This document shows positions 11,608-24,330 of a DNA stretch of 64,000 nucleotides, piece after piece. Origin of the DNA: Drosophila pseudoobscura (taxonomy: Eukaryota; Arthropoda; Insecta; Diptera; Drosophilidae). The stretch covers positions 19,539,001-19,603,000 of the forward strand of contig NC_046683.1 of NCBI RefSeq assembly GCF_009870125.1. The letters run 5' to 3'. The notes below the pieces were generated by a model. It made no database searches. It was not told the DNA's origin and was given only the letters and a program-made list of their open reading frames with translations. A program made the position numbers and the translations under genes. Positions within the stretch are counted from its first letter, which is position 1; every line of letters starts with the position of its first letter.

Positions 11608-12712
11608 ATAATCTTGTAGAAAATGTATTCATCAATTGCCTTGTTGTTAGTCAGTAAGTCAAGTAGAAAATATCAAATCGAATATCAATATCGAGGAACC
11701 AAGGGGGTATTTTAATATTCCAATCTACAAGAAGAATTTAAAATTAGTAATATTTCCCGCCATTTGCTTCAAGTCGTTGAAGTGTTTAAATAGAGGGGGC
11801 CTAAGTGGGCTAAGTACGGTTTCTTATCACTATATTGTTGTTGAGGCACCAAATTTATGTAAAAACAATAAAACAAGCCAGTGAAGTAGAAAATGGATTC
11901 ATTAATCGGATACAATTATGTGGGCAGTGTTGAGGGTTCCATCACTAACCATACTGTATGAAAAGGATCTTATAGAATTGAGGTAATGTTTGTCATCGCT
12001 GGCTCCACTGAATGCAGAAACTCTGTTTTAAAGCTATTAACGATATTTGGCAGTTAGTGGTTATCTTACTGACACCAATAATAGTAATCTATACATGTAT
12101 TTGTACAGGAAACTACTCAAACGCATTAATAGGTATAAGACATGTCAATCTGAAAAGTCATTACTAAAGTTTCAAATAAGCTTGGAAAACAGAATTTTAA
12201 TGTTAATGAAATTAAATAGGATATACAAATGTTCGTACTCGTAGCGGATACCTGTTGACCAAACAATTACGTTTCGTTCCGCTTACACTTAATTTTTATG
12301 TCTTGACTTTATTTGTTGAAATCTTATTTAAAAAAAAAAATAATAAAATAGAGTATTCAAAACTAGCCAATCTTGTAGAAAATTGATGTTTCAATCGGAT
12401 AAAATTATGCGATCAGGTATAAAAGTCCCAGTTAGTTAGAAATAGCAAATCGATTATAAATATTGAGGAATATGGTTTCCAATCCTTGACGGAGAACGAT
12501 TAACCCATTGTAGACCATTGTAATATTCCATCGAAAATAATTTAAATTGAATAAGTTTTGCGCAGTTCAGGTGAAAGATATCGCGGTTTATTTTTTAACA
12601 TCAAAGGAAAGATAGCATAGGTCTACAAGACGAACTTACAATCAGCAATATTTTCCGCCATTTACCTCAAGTCGTTGTGTGTTTAAATAGAGGGGGCTTA
12701 AGTGGGCTAAGT
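11608..12712. repeat. Diverged direct repeat, two main copies
   Basis: The blocks at 11608-11817 and 12370-12712 share the same ordered landmarks: AATCTTGTAGAAAATG, a segment ending TCAATATCGAGGAA or similar, CCGCCATTTGCTTCAAGTCG, and TAAATAGAGGGGGC followed by TAAGTGGGCTAAG. A partial third copy lies at about 11885-11925. Copies are perhaps 75-85% identical by eye, so the duplication is old. Confidence 0.65.
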
Positions 12713-13381
12713 TCGTTTTTGTCATCGTTATTGTCACACTGATTGTGATTGTGTCGAAAATACAGGGTTTTTCGTGCAATTTAATACGCTAATATCAACG
12801 TCGGAGTTATGTCCGAAACGCCGTTGCATGCGACCAACCTGTCGTGCGGCCACACGTGTATGTGTATGTGCTGGGTAGCCACAAACTCCGCCGAAAACCG
12901 TATTGCTTTTAACCTTAGTTGACATTGAAATGTACCCGCTTGGCGGATGGACACGGTAGTTCGTGGGTGTGTGTGTGTGTCTGTTTTGTGCTCATGGCTG
13001 TGCTGTATGTTTTTCAATAAGAGGATAGAATCGAGAGCAGCATCTCATCACAAAACGAACCAACTGCATTTTCTCCTCTCTATTAATAAGCGTGTGTGTG
13101 TGTGTGTATGTGTGTGCGACCAAAACACAACTCCGATATGATATGCTAAATCCCCCGCAGTTCATCAACAAACACTTCGCCCTCCCTCGAGAACGAGTAC
13201 CGTGGTGGTATACTTTTGCTTTAAACACAGCAACAACTCCTTTAAGAGAATAAACTGTTCAAATCAAAGTTTCTGCAGTTGTGTAATCATTCATTAGACA
13301 TTTGCAATGAAACAGAGAGCAAGAACAGGCAAATTCTATTATTTTATTTAATTCGTTGTCGCTGCTATTCTCATTTTTTTA

Positions 13382-13415
13382 TATAAATCGATTTGTTGTA
13401 GTTGGCATCAGTTAT
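13382..13415 (+). promoter_or_regulatory. TATA plus Inr core promoter of PhKgamma
   Basis: TATAAAT at 13382-13388 starts 28 bases upstream of the A of an arthropod initiator TCAGTT (13408-13413, A at 13410). This spacing is canonical. The start codon of PhKgamma is at 14091. A possible acceptor (CTCTTTCAG) ends at 13987, so the 5' UTR may contain an intron. Confidence 0.55.
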
Positions 13416-14090
13416 TAATTCAATCAGCCGCAGCCGAGCCGTAGCTGTAGCCGCAACAGCTGAGAGCAGCAGCAACAGCAGTCGCAACCAGAAGAGACCA
13501 AGTATCGCAACTAGAGAGAGAGAGACAGAGGTACAGAGCAAGCGCCAAAGAGAGAGCTAGAAAGAGAGACGTCAAAGTCAAAGCGGGAGAGAGTGTTGTG
13601 TTTCTTACACGAAAGCTAAGCGAAGCGTTCTCCCCACCGCACACCGGCATATACGATATACGGCGTACAACAACGATAACGGTAATTAAAAGGAAATTTA
13701 ACAGCGGAGCGAGCAGTCACTGCCGCCGGTCCCACAGATTCATTCCTACTGCCCTCTGCTCCTCCGCGTCCGTTTGTTCGTTCGTTCATTCATTCGTTCG
13801 TTCGTTCGTATAAAAATAGCAACGCCTTAAACGATCTCATCAACATCATCATCATCAGCATCAGCATCAACCGCATCGGGCCCCATCACATCCCATCAAT
13901 AGCAGTATCAGCATACGACGCCGCACCGTAACTAACTGATCACCAAGATTAACCTGACCCATGTAAAACTCTGGCTTGCTCTTTCAGGATTCCGCTTGAG
14001 GATCCGACACATCAGCCCTGCTGCTGTTGTCCCGCGTAAGAGAGAGGGAGGTTAGAGGACGACAACACCGACAAAATTTCACTGGATATA

Positions 14091-17000
14091 ATGGCCAAGG
14101 ATGAGGAGGACGATCTGCTGCCCGACAAGGATGCAGCCAAGGGCTTTTATGCCAAATACGAGCCCAAAGAGATCCTGGGCAGGTGAGTGGGGAAGCAGTC
14201 CGTCTGTGCATTTGCCCCCAACCCATCCACTGAGCTTCTGTCGCACTGTGGCTTTTGTTTATTTGGTTAATGCTAAGCTTGCAGAAGTGCAAGCCCTGTT
14301 TACATATAGCTCCGGTTAATTAGGTCCATGACTCATGCCTGGGTGTGTGAGGAGTACCGCTTCTGCTGATTCTGCTTCGTCTTCTACCAGAGCCGAGAGT
14401 GTGACAGTGTGAAGTATGGAATGGGCTGACGGCGCCTGTCTTCTGGCTCCACAATAAATTTCATCAATGGGCAGCGACTGCAGGGGCCGAAACACCCTTG
14501 GATTGAACTTGAAGTTACACGCAGGCGGAGACTAAGCAAATAGGTGTTGCGAAACACAAGGGCAATTACAAGGGGCGGCGATAAGATCTGCAAGGCAGGG
14601 CCGCCACTTAGATAAACATTAAAGATCATACCCAAACCGAGTGGATGGGGTCTAACTCACGGTGAAGAAAGCCTCTTATCTTTTCTCTCTTTTTGCATTT
14701 GCATTTCTATCAACTTGCAGGGGCATCAGTTCCACGGTGCGTCGCTGCATCGAGAAGGAGACGGGCAAAGAGTTCGCGGCCAAGATCATAGATCTGGGCG
14801 CCACGACTGAGTCTGGTGAGACGAATCCATATCATATGCTCGAGGCAACCCGACAGGAAATCTCAATACTACGCCAGGTCATGGGCCACCCCTATATAAG
14901 TGAGTTTGAAGCTTCAGTTTCAAGAATTTGTTCATACAGGAGTACTCCACTGACCCGCATTTCCATTACCATTCCCATTCTACAGTTGATCTGCAGGACG
15001 TGTTTGAGTCAGATGCATTTGTGTTCCTCGTATTTGAGCTGTGCCCCAAGGGCGAGCTCTTCGACTATCTGACTTCGGTGGTGACGCTCTCCGAGAAGAA
15101 GACGCGCACCATCATGCGGCAGATATTCGAAGGCGTCGAATATATCCACGCCAAAAGCATTGTGCACCGCGACCTCAAGCCGGAGAACATTCTGCTGGAC
15201 GAGAATCACAATGTGAAAATCACGGACTTTGGCTTCGCCCGACAGCTACAGGAGGGCGAGAAACTTACAGGTTATTAAGGCTCCACCGCTTTCCTCCCCA
15301 ATCCTCCTACCCCCCGGTCTTCAAGTGGCTCATTTTGTCCCATTTTCCATTTCCAGATCTTTGCGGCACGCCTGGCTACTTGGCACCGGAGACGCTCAAG
15401 TGCAACATGTTCGAGGGCTCGCCCGGATATTCCCAGGAAGTAGACATGTACGCGCTCCTTTGGTCCTCGCCGTTGAAATTCTTTAACCGGTCTCCCCTTT
15501 ACCTTTGCAATTGTAGATGGGCGTGTGGCGTGATCATGTTCACGCTGCTCGTCGGCTGTCCGCCCTTCTGGCACCGCAAACAGATGGTCATGCTGCGTAA
15601 CATAATGGAGGGAAAATACAGCTTCACCTCGCCGGAGTGGGCCGATATTTCAGGTGAGTCGCTAAATGGTATTGTTGGACATTGAAACCTCATTGTTGCC
15701 TGGTTTCTTGCAGAGGATCCCAAGGATCTGATACGCAAATGTCTAGTCGTTGATCCTGCGCAACGTATCACCGTCACGGAAGTATTAAGACATCCATTCT
15801 TCAACCAAATGGTAAGTGTCGGCGGCTCTGGATGCCGCAGGGCAGGGCCCGCAGGGTCAATCCCCACAACCAATTCGGGCACCACCACCGAGAAGCAGAA
15901 TGAGAGCTGCACTCGACTCGCGTCCGATTCCACGTGGATCATCCTGGGCTATGTATATAGAATCTAGTTGACAGACCCCCCTGCCGTCTAGCTCCCCCTC
16001 AGATGGGTCATGGCCTTGGCTCCTACACTCCGTTAACCTGTCTCTAAACACATCCTCACACACAACACACCTGTGACTCACCTCTCAACCAAGGCTTCTG
16101 CATCTCTTAGGAGTGTGCCTGGGAATCACCCCAATCCAACGTAGTTTACTCGAACGAAAAATAAGTTATTTTGTGTCTTTTGATTTAATTCGCATTTCCG
16201 CCTTTGGTTAAGCATATTATATATGTATGTATATGTATATATATATATGTATGTATTATTATTTCTTTTTAATTTATAATTTTACTATATTATACAATAC
16301 ATTTTCTCTCTTCTTTTCCTTACATATACGTTCTAAAAACAAACTACAATTAATTTAAACAAAAAAAAACCAAACACTAATCGAACGAATGAATCGACAA
16401 TCAATTGTTCCGATCACTTTTCTCGATAAACGAAACGATAACCGATCAACCTCTAATTGTTGTTCAAAATTCAACTTCAAAAGCTGTTCGAGCAAAACAT
16501 TGATGGCCTCAAGCGCAGCCTATCGACCAAGTCCAGAAGAATGAGTCGCATCACCGAAATCGCACTGGTAACGAAATGCTCCCGGACTAACCCCACCTTA
16601 CCCCCACTCTCGATCCGTCAATCTCTATCTCTATCTCTCTCCCTTCCCCTGTTTCTGTCTGTTTTGCTCTCCTTGTCTCTGTCTGTCTACCATGTGTCGA
16701 ATCGCATTAACAACAAAAACAAAACAAAAATCCCGAATCCCGCTCAGATCAGCGACAGCAGCAATCCAATCCCCATTCTGTTGCTGTTGCAATCGCGTGT
16801 GTGTTCTGTTCGCTGCATTCTGTTCTTTTATGTTCTTGTCTGTTCTGATCTAATCTACATAATAGTACTATAATGCTCGCTCCAAGCGCGATCTCTGCGT
16901 CCATCATGTCATGTGCCAGCATAACCTAACTACAATTGTAACCGTATACCGTATACCGTATAACACATTCAACCAACCACACACAAGGAGTACCAAAAAA

Positions 17001-20000
17001 AAAAGAAAGAAAAGCGTATTTGATTTGCTTCTAATTTATTTTGTTGCTTGACGATTACGCGATGCTCTTTGATGATAACAATCCCAAATCCTCTCGCTCT
17101 CTCGCTCTCTTGCTCTCTTGCTCTCTCTCTCTTTCTCATAAACCCCCTCCCCCTACCCTCCCACCCCATGTACCTTTGTACCGTACGTTCTGTGTCTGCA
17201 TGTCCCGCCCACACCATGGTTGAGCCACCCCACTGCATGCGTGCGTGAAAGAAAGAGAAAACAGAGAAACCCAACGGCAGACAAGAGGTGCCTCATATAC
17301 ATAAGAGTCAGAGGGAGTGCTTCTGATTGCAGTTAGCGGACTTCTACTCCTGGCAAGGGAAGAGGTATTGTTCAGGGTGGGGCATCGGCAGCACTGCTAA
17401 TCCAGCAAACGCCCAGGGATCTGGCATGGAGATACGATGCACATACAAACATATGTGTATGTTTTTAGCTGTAAGAAAGGTCACATACTTAGAGGTTAAG
17501 TCGAGCTCAAGTTACCTTTAGCCTAGCCTAAGTACTCGTTTTTTTCTATTTGCTGCTACATTACTTTACTCTACTCCTCCTAACTGATTACACAATTTTT
17601 GATTTCTTTCGCGCCGTCACCCACATTCCTCGTTTGCCTCGTTTTCGTTTCGCCAATGCCACCAACCACCAACCACCACCAATACAATAAAAACCAACCC
17701 GATCCCGATCGAACACCAGGTTCTGATGGGTGATCTGACCATGGCACGGCCTCCGCCCACGTCCGCCTATGCCCTGGGCAGATACCAGAACAGTGCTGCT
17801 TCTGCATCTGCCAGCAGTGCCAGTGCTGCGTTCCGCTACGACCGAATCAACAGCAACGGTGGCGGCAGCGGCAGCGGCAGCGGCAGCGGCGGCGGCGGCG
17901 GTGGTCCAAATCCCTGCGGCTCCTCCTACCTCTACTACAGTGCGCCACAGAGCTCGTACTCGTCGAATCGGTTGAGGGATGTGCTGCCACCCCCCGACCT
18001 GGATGACCCCTCCTCGTCGTGTGCCTCCGCCTCCTGTTACAAGACCCTAACGGCCACGGTGTACTATCAGCAGCAGCCACAGCTACAGCAACAGCAACAG
18101 CAACAGCAGCAGCAGCACACGGCGCGGGCAATAGCCGGCAATAATTATGAAAGTGCCGCGCAGCAGCAGCATTTATTGCATGCACAAGTGCAGGCAGGTT
18201 TTTCCATTGATTTTCTTTTGCTTTCCTTTTACTTTACAAATTGTTTCCTACGTATTTAGTTACCACACACGTATGATTTAGTTATATTTTATTTATTTAT
18301 TTTTTTTAAATTTTTAGTGCTTTTTAGTTGATTCCATAAGCGCCATCATTCATCCCCTCATTCATTCCTTCATTCAAAATTCAAAACAGACGCAGGATGC
18401 TGCCTGCTGCCTGCTGCCCTGCCCTCTCCCCCACTCTCCACTCTCATACAACCCTCTCTCACTCGCTCTTTTCAGCCGGTATTGGTGTATGGCCGATAGC
18501 TATCCTTTGCCGATTGTGAGTGTGAGATAGGGATCGGGATCGGGTCGTTAAAGAACTCTTGCACGACACGGTTTCTACCGTCGGTTTTCGTATCCCTACA
18601 TTACGAAAGTGTGCCATGTGTTACAAGATGATGTCGGTAGAAAACGTATCGTATCAACTAGTTTGATAGCATTCGGTCCACTGCTTCTCACTCCATTGCA
18701 CTCCACACATCGCCCCAGCACACCACCACACCACACCACACCACATCATCCAACCACTCACCTTTCTTAAGCTTAAGTACTTTTGTCGCGCCTTCTATTA
18801 TGCATTATGTATGTTTCTACGATTCCTATTGTATTTTCTTATAGCTGGCACTTAGTGGTATCGTAGCGAGTAAACACCATATTTGTATTATATGCACCTT
18901 TCTGTAGCACATATCCTGTCGGGTGAACTGTCGGATGATACTTGCAGGAGCTGTATTTAGTGGAACTGCTTTGTAGTCATAGCCGTAGTCGTATTCGTAT
19001 TCGTAGTCGTAGTCGTAGTCGTATCTAGGATCTAAACCATATGTCACTAATCCCTCCCCCGGGAATCTCGCCGCACATCTTTGCCCTCTTTTGTATCTTT
19101 TGTATGAATATGCCGTAGTGGAACCAGGAAATCAGCATATAATTTGCATGAGTGCTGTACACTATATAGTGAATATACTCACATATCTAATCATACATAC
19201 ATACATATATTTATTTATTATAAATGACGCCAAAGTCGATTCACTGACGATTTATTCTGTTTAATTTCTCCTCTGTTGGTGATGTTGTACACGTTTTGTT
19301 TTGTGTGTCATGTTCTCAATATTGTCAGAGTCTCAACGCCCTTATACCATGTGTGTCTATAAGTCGGTGTTGTGGAGACTCCATTGTGAGTAGACCAAAG
19401 AAAACTGTGATAGATTACAGTTACCGTTGCATACAGTACACCCATTCAAACCTACTATATATCTCATATGCAAATGCGTACATACTTACACCTATGTGCA
19501 TACATACATCTGCATAATCCCGCACTTAGACACGATCGTAATCCTCAAATCGCGAATGTCGTTGTCCCCCCGCCTTAAGCCTTGGCTCGATTGTTCCGTC
19601 TCTACTCAATAACACGGCCCCCCGTCTCCTTCCACTCACACCACATCCACCTCTCTGCTCCACCCTCTGATTTACTTTGATCCTATGCATACATGTTTAC
19701 GTGTTGCTTTGCTTTCTTCCCATTAAACTCATTATTGGTAACGGTATCTAACAGTAATCCTCTCATATATGTAACACCGAGAAACGCTAAATGAAGATCT
19801 AACATAGGCTCTCGCACAGGCTCTCTCTTGTGTGGTGTGTCTCACAGCATGCGATTAACACTCAGGCCAGATAGGTCGGGTCGTAAATGTTCACCACGTT
19901 TCAAAACGAGTATTAAAATTGGAATAGTAAAGAATAATAATTATTTGTTACCCAAACGATTATGTGACAAACAGATACAAGCCAGGAAAGCTGACTTCGG

Positions 20001-21225
20001 TGCGCCGAATTCTATATACCCTTGCAGTTCGATCATAGTATAAACATTAACAAACATACAAAGAAAACATATGGGCATTTCCAAGGTGCACACAAGATGT
20101 ACACATTGCAAAAATAAGACGGATTTTCAAAGCCTGTTTCTATTATAAAGTAGCTCTTGATTAAGCCAATTAGCTTTCTTGTAGGAGAAAATAGTAAAGG
20201 GAACCATGACTATAAAATACCAAAAATACCAAATAAACCAACTATTTCTGATTTGAGTGGGATTTCACATCAATGGTGTTGCAATTATAATTAATTTAGA
20301 AAATAATATCGGGACAAAAGTATATGGGACTGTGTTTATATTAACTTTTAATTATTTGGTCACGGTGGACTTTTGCATGGAAATGCCCATACGTCGCAAG
20401 TCTTATAGAGTGGTCCGTTCCGAAGGTGATCTTCCTGTACAAAACAGTCGTACATAACTTTAGAAACCAAGGAAGTAAATCGCATCGAAATAGGATTGGA
20501 AATGGTTAGCAACAAAACCCTGCAAAGGTATTCAAAAATAAGATATTTTCAAAATTGTAAATTTTGTATACCGTGCCGTACCGCCTGTTTGTTGTTGTAA
20601 CGCCCTGTTGTAACGCCCAAGCAATAATACTTATACAAAACAAAGAGCTAACACCATTCAACAGTAATCATTAAGCCTTAACCGAACCTAACCCTAACGA
20701 CGTGTGCACTAAACCGAAACACGAAAGGCAAAAAGAGATCGATCTGCTAGTATAACACCTTCCCCGCCGAGGGGAGGGGACAGCCTGTAGAGCGAAGCCT
20801 AATCCCGACATTCTCGATTTCTCTCTCTCCCGAATCCCACCTATAGCTTCGCAAACAGAGTCGCTTCAATGCGCGCAAAAAGTTCCAATTCGCCATAATC
20901 GTGATACGCGCTGTCATAAGGATACGCCGACTGCGGTTCACCGCCGAGCCGCTGCACGTTGAGGAGGCCATACGCGATCCCTATCGCGTCAAGGTGCTGC
21001 GCAAGGTGAGTTCTCTTCTTGTCCAGTCTATCCAACACTGATCCACACTCACTTGTTCACCGGTTATCTCTCATTCTCTCCTTTGTCCAGGTTATCGATG
21101 GATGCGCCTTCCGTGTTTACGGTCATTGGGTGAAGAAGGGCGAGGGCCAGAACCGCGCCGCTCTCTTTGAGAATACTCCGCGCACCGAGCTGCACGCGCT
21201 CTACATCAACAATCTCAGTCGGTAG
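14091..21225 (+). CDS. PhKgamma: Phosphorylase kinase gamma, catalytic subunit
   Basis: This Ser/Thr kinase phosphorylates and activates glycogen phosphorylase within the calmodulin-regulated PhK holoenzyme. Exons: 14091-14182, 14721-14899, 14986-15270, 15357-15447, 15517-15653, 15714-15811, 16484-16567, optional 17720-18193 or 18197, 20847-21005 and 21091-21225. The kinase domain covers about residues 25-290: glycine loop GRGISSTV (30-37), Lys52, HRD 151-153, DFG 171-173 and APE. As in other PhK gammas the activation loop has Glu where many kinases have a phosphorylated residue. The last two exons encode the basic calmodulin-binding tail ([11 protein letters not shown]) and the conserved YGHWVKKG and AALFENTP motifs. 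Skipping the optional exon gives 419 aa. Including it (Ser/Gly/Gln-rich, about 158 aa) gives about 577 aa, but only with a GC donor at 18194 or another unusual donor, because the GT donor at 18198 shifts the frame. The acceptor before 16484 has a weak polypyrimidine tract. Confidence 0.93.
18563..18652. other. Imperfect long hairpin in a PhKgamma intron
   Basis: The arm ACGACACGGTTTCTACCG (18563-18580) pairs with 18635-18652 at 16 of 18 positions. A second stem is nested inside (TTTTCGTA with TACGAAAG, 18585-18609). The function is unknown. Confidence 0.4.
18983..19024 (+). repeat. TCGTAG/TCGTAT microsatellite
   Basis: About seven hexamer units alternate TCGTAG and TCGTAT inside the large PhKgamma intron. 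The intron 18198-20846 otherwise shows only AT-rich and pyrimidine-rich DNA plus a possible Helitron remnant. Confidence 0.8.
19998..20035. mobile_element. Possible Helitron (DINE-1-like) remnant
   Basis: The string GGTGCGCCGAATTCTATATACCCTTGCAG resembles in part a short signature that I associate with diverged DINE-1/INE-1 Helitrons in Drosophila; the match is from memory. A related GCGCCGAAGC string occurs at 61010. Confidence 0.25.
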
Positions 21226-21819
21226 AAGGAGAAGGGAAAGGGAAAGGGAAAGGAAGAAGCAGAGGAGAAAACAAGCAAACACACACACCAGCAAACGAAT
21301 CAGTAAAAGCTTAGTAGCCACTAAGCACCAGAGAGGAAGGAGATCTATAAGCAAGCAAAAGAGACACCAAATCAATTCAACTAAATTCGCCGAAACTTTT
21401 CATGTCGCTTCACTCACGCGCACTCACCCTCACCCTCACACTCACACTCAACCACAAACACAAACGCACACACACACACACATGTACATAGGATAAGCTC
21501 TGATTTGAGCTTTAGACTTTTTTTTGTCGTTTAATTTATCTCTCTCTCTCTCTCTCGCTCTCGCTCTGAAGCAGCCAGCAGCTCATCTCTGGCATAGATT
21601 TTAATTTAGAGTTTCTTGTGTCTAGCAGATCCAATCGGAAGAAGGGGGAGGAGAGCAAGAGGAATGTAGAACCGTTGGCAGGTCTGCCGCATTAGCCATT
21701 GCCTATCCATGCCCACAAATATACATATGTACACATGTATTCTCTGTTAATGATTCTATTAAATTATTTAATTGTACTGCTAAGCGTTTAAATTTTAACT
21801 GTTATGTTGTAGAATACAC

Positions 21820-21825
21820 AATAAA
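21820..21825 (+). terminator. Polyadenylation signal of PhKgamma
   Basis: AATAAA lies 595 bases after the PhKgamma stop, within a fitting AT-rich context. It is 78 bases short of the stop codon of the oppositely oriented secreted-protein gene, so the two 3' ends nearly touch or overlap. Confidence 0.55.
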
Positions 21826-21902
21826 TTAACAAAAAAAATACACAAAAAAATAGAAAATATACGAGGAACGCACGCGACAAGTGACACAAGGGAGTCCGCT
21901 TT

Positions 21903-22323
21903 TCAGTTGCCGTTGGGGCAGTGGTACGAGCGCTCACAGCATTCAGGAAAAGAGCGCTTGGTGTTCACAAAGTCGCGCATCTTGCAGCCCTTGGGGGGCG
22001 CCGTGGCGTCACAGGTTTTGAACTCGACGAGGCCGCCCTCCATGCAGGTGACGCCGGCGCAAGGATGGTTGGGGTGCTTTCCCTTCTGCCCCGGCGACAT
22101 CACCGTGTTCGAGTCCAGAACACATTTTCCCGGATAGGCTGGAATGGAAAGGAAAACGGAGACAGAGACGGAGATTGTAAATCGATTGGCTCCGTAAAAT
22201 CCTGACTCCTTTGCACTCACTGGGATTACTGAAGTCGGCCCGAGCAATGTCCGCCTGGGCGCACTGGCTGCCGAGGATAACGACGGCGCAGCAGAGGAGG
22301 AGGGTGGCGCTGAAGTGGGACAT
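21903..22323 (-). CDS. Secreted single-domain von Willebrand factor type C (SVWC) protein
   Basis: Two exons (22221-22323 and 21903-22138) are joined across a GT-AG intron of 82 bp and give 112 aa. Residues 1 to about 25 form a signal peptide (hydrophobic LLLCCAVVILG). The mature part carries the eight-cysteine SVWC pattern: PGKC, HPC, GVTC, KTC, GC, CCERSYHC. This family includes the Drosophila Vago-type proteins, small secreted factors often induced by infection, nutrition or stress. From memory, several SVWC genes lie on the D. melanogaster X chromosome; I cannot name the exact ortholog. The start is the only ATG that precedes the signal peptide, and a TATA box lies about 100 bases upstream. 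The gene is convergent with PhKgamma. Confidence 0.88.
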
Positions 22324-22422
22324 CGTGTTGGAGATTCGGACTGGGTTTCTGCTCTGCGTGGATGCTCTTGTCAACGAGGATCGAGGTCCGCAAGTGTTGT
22401 CGGTTTAGCGCAAACGCCAATG

Positions 22423-22429
22423 TTTTATA
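22423..22429 (-). promoter_or_regulatory. TATA box of the SVWC gene
   Basis: TATAAAA on the minus strand predicts a start site near 22400 and a 5' UTR of about 75 bases. About 40 bases further upstream is TCGATAAG (about 22465-22472), a GATA-type site of the kind common in fat-body genes; that link is inference. Confidence 0.6.
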
Positions 22430-22474
22430 CGCACCCGAGCCGGCGCCGCTGCCCGTTATCACGACGGCTTATCG

Positions 22475-24330
22475 AGATGTCAGCTGAGCGGATCCAACGG
22501 CGTGACCTTGTCCGACGCCAGCTAAAGTGCCCGCTCCTTTTGCATGCCCCGAGTCCCAGATGCCGGTTTTCCGTTCGGGCAGCTGCCCGTTTGGCAGCTT
22601 TTGTTCTACCCGGTACCCGCGGGGTGCAAAGGTATGTTGTACTCGATCGAAAGTATGAAACAAACAGAGGCCGCTGTTTCGCCCAAGACGGAACTGAACA
22701 TGTACATATATGTACATATATTTGTATACACTTCTGGCGATGGGGGGATTTTCAAATTTCTTTCCAACGAACGGAATATTAATAAATACGTTCATACATA
22801 TTTATAAATCAGTTATCAAATCTTCAAAGTACGTACATAAATATGTTCATATGCCTGATCAGAATCTAATGTCTGGCCACAAAAATCACTTCTTTGGCAA
22901 CGATAAAAAGGATCAAAATTATCCTTGATTGGACATGATTTTGTTCCTTTTTGTTGTCGGATGGTTAGCGCCTTCCAAAGCGAGTTCCAAATAGATCACG
23001 AAAAAGATCCGACTGCGGGGTATCTTACTGTCGGAATGTTTTCGATTGTCTCGAGGGGAGTCGCGACGACGACTTCCCTTCGGTTCATTGAGTACTTAAT
23101 TATATTACTCGCACACATACATATGCACTGCGTTGATTTGCTTTTAATATATTCATTGTTTTGTATTATTACCGCTGGAAGCTTATCACGTTTCTCATTT
23201 TTTTGTACTTTTCTCCCTCTCTTTCCGTTTTACGGGATCTTCTTGTGGCGACGATTTTTGGGAATTTTCGTGTTGAGACGTCTTGTTTTGGTGTGGAATT
23301 CCTGCGGCTTTCAACTTGTTGTTGGGTCGCGATCGGATCGGATTGGATCGGATCGGAACTAACTGCTCAGGGAGGGGAGTTGAGTGGAGTGAGTGTTCAG
23401 TAATCAGTGGGGGTCAGTTGACTCATCGAGAGTGCACGCCACAGCCATTTACACTTTCACCGGCGCCGGTGGGTTCTTGAACCCCGCCCAACCACACAAA
23501 ACAAACATTTTAAAAGTAAGCACAACAAATCGATAGGTGAATGACATGATGCCATGACACGATCGATCATCCACTATGTTTTGACAAAATATGTGTGTTC
23601 TTTACTAAAAATTGCTCTACCTATTATTTACCTATTATTAGGTTTTCTTTTATTTCCTCTATCAGGATCATCAGCCGACTCATGTAGACTCATATACTCG
23701 TAGAAGTTGTCCCTCTGACTTTCAACATTTCAAATTTTATCCGAATATCCATTTCATCATAATAAAGCTGCCCGTACAGTATGAAACATTTACATATGTA
23801 CATATGTACTACATACCCTTCTAGCGCATAACGCATGAAATCAAATTTTGGATCTATACCATGTACTGTGTTCTGCTCCAAATCAGTACCTTAGCTACAA
23901 CTTTGACCGCATAACTACGTAAGAAGAAGTTGTTTCCACTCGTTTTAAATTCAATTATTTGTCGTTCAATAATTTTACCACTTTCTGTTAGCTTTTAGTT
24001 TAAACAAAAAGTGGCACATATTGGAGTTGTCGATTGGAACGTCATACATACTATGTACATAAATATGTTTAAGGGACACTCACACAATTTGCCACAATGA
24101 GAACGATCGAACACGATCTCATTCCTCTGTTATAGAGAGTAGATCTATAGATAACCACAAATGCCAGTATGCATCCACTGGTTAATGATAAGTGTGGTCT
24201 GTGCCATAATGGTGTAATACCAGTTTGTAAGGTCAATGTTCGATCAGCAGGGAAACAGAAGCTGATCGATTAATGGGAAGAGAAAGAGAGAGACGGAATG
24301 CGTGTGATCTTTTTTAAAACTTTACTATTT
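22475..24330. other. Intergenic region upstream of the SVWC gene
   Basis: I see no gene here. There are ACAT/ATGT microsatellites, tandem GGATCGGATT-type repeats at 23330-23358 and AT-rich DNA. On the minus strand, AATAAA-type signals near 24328 and 24375 could end the FucT6 3' UTR. Confidence 0.55.

Larger units (their letters stand above)
9165..13381. other. Gene-free AT-rich intergenic DNA with diverged repeats
   Basis: I see no credible coding region between the retroelement and PhKgamma. The stretch holds an inverted-repeat pair (9923-9960 and 10354-10398), a diverged direct duplication (11608-11817 and 12370-12712), ATGT and GT microsatellites (around 10865, 11140, 12965 and 13090) and many short AT-rich tracts. 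Reading frames here are short, of low complexity and lack codon bias. Confidence 0.7.
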
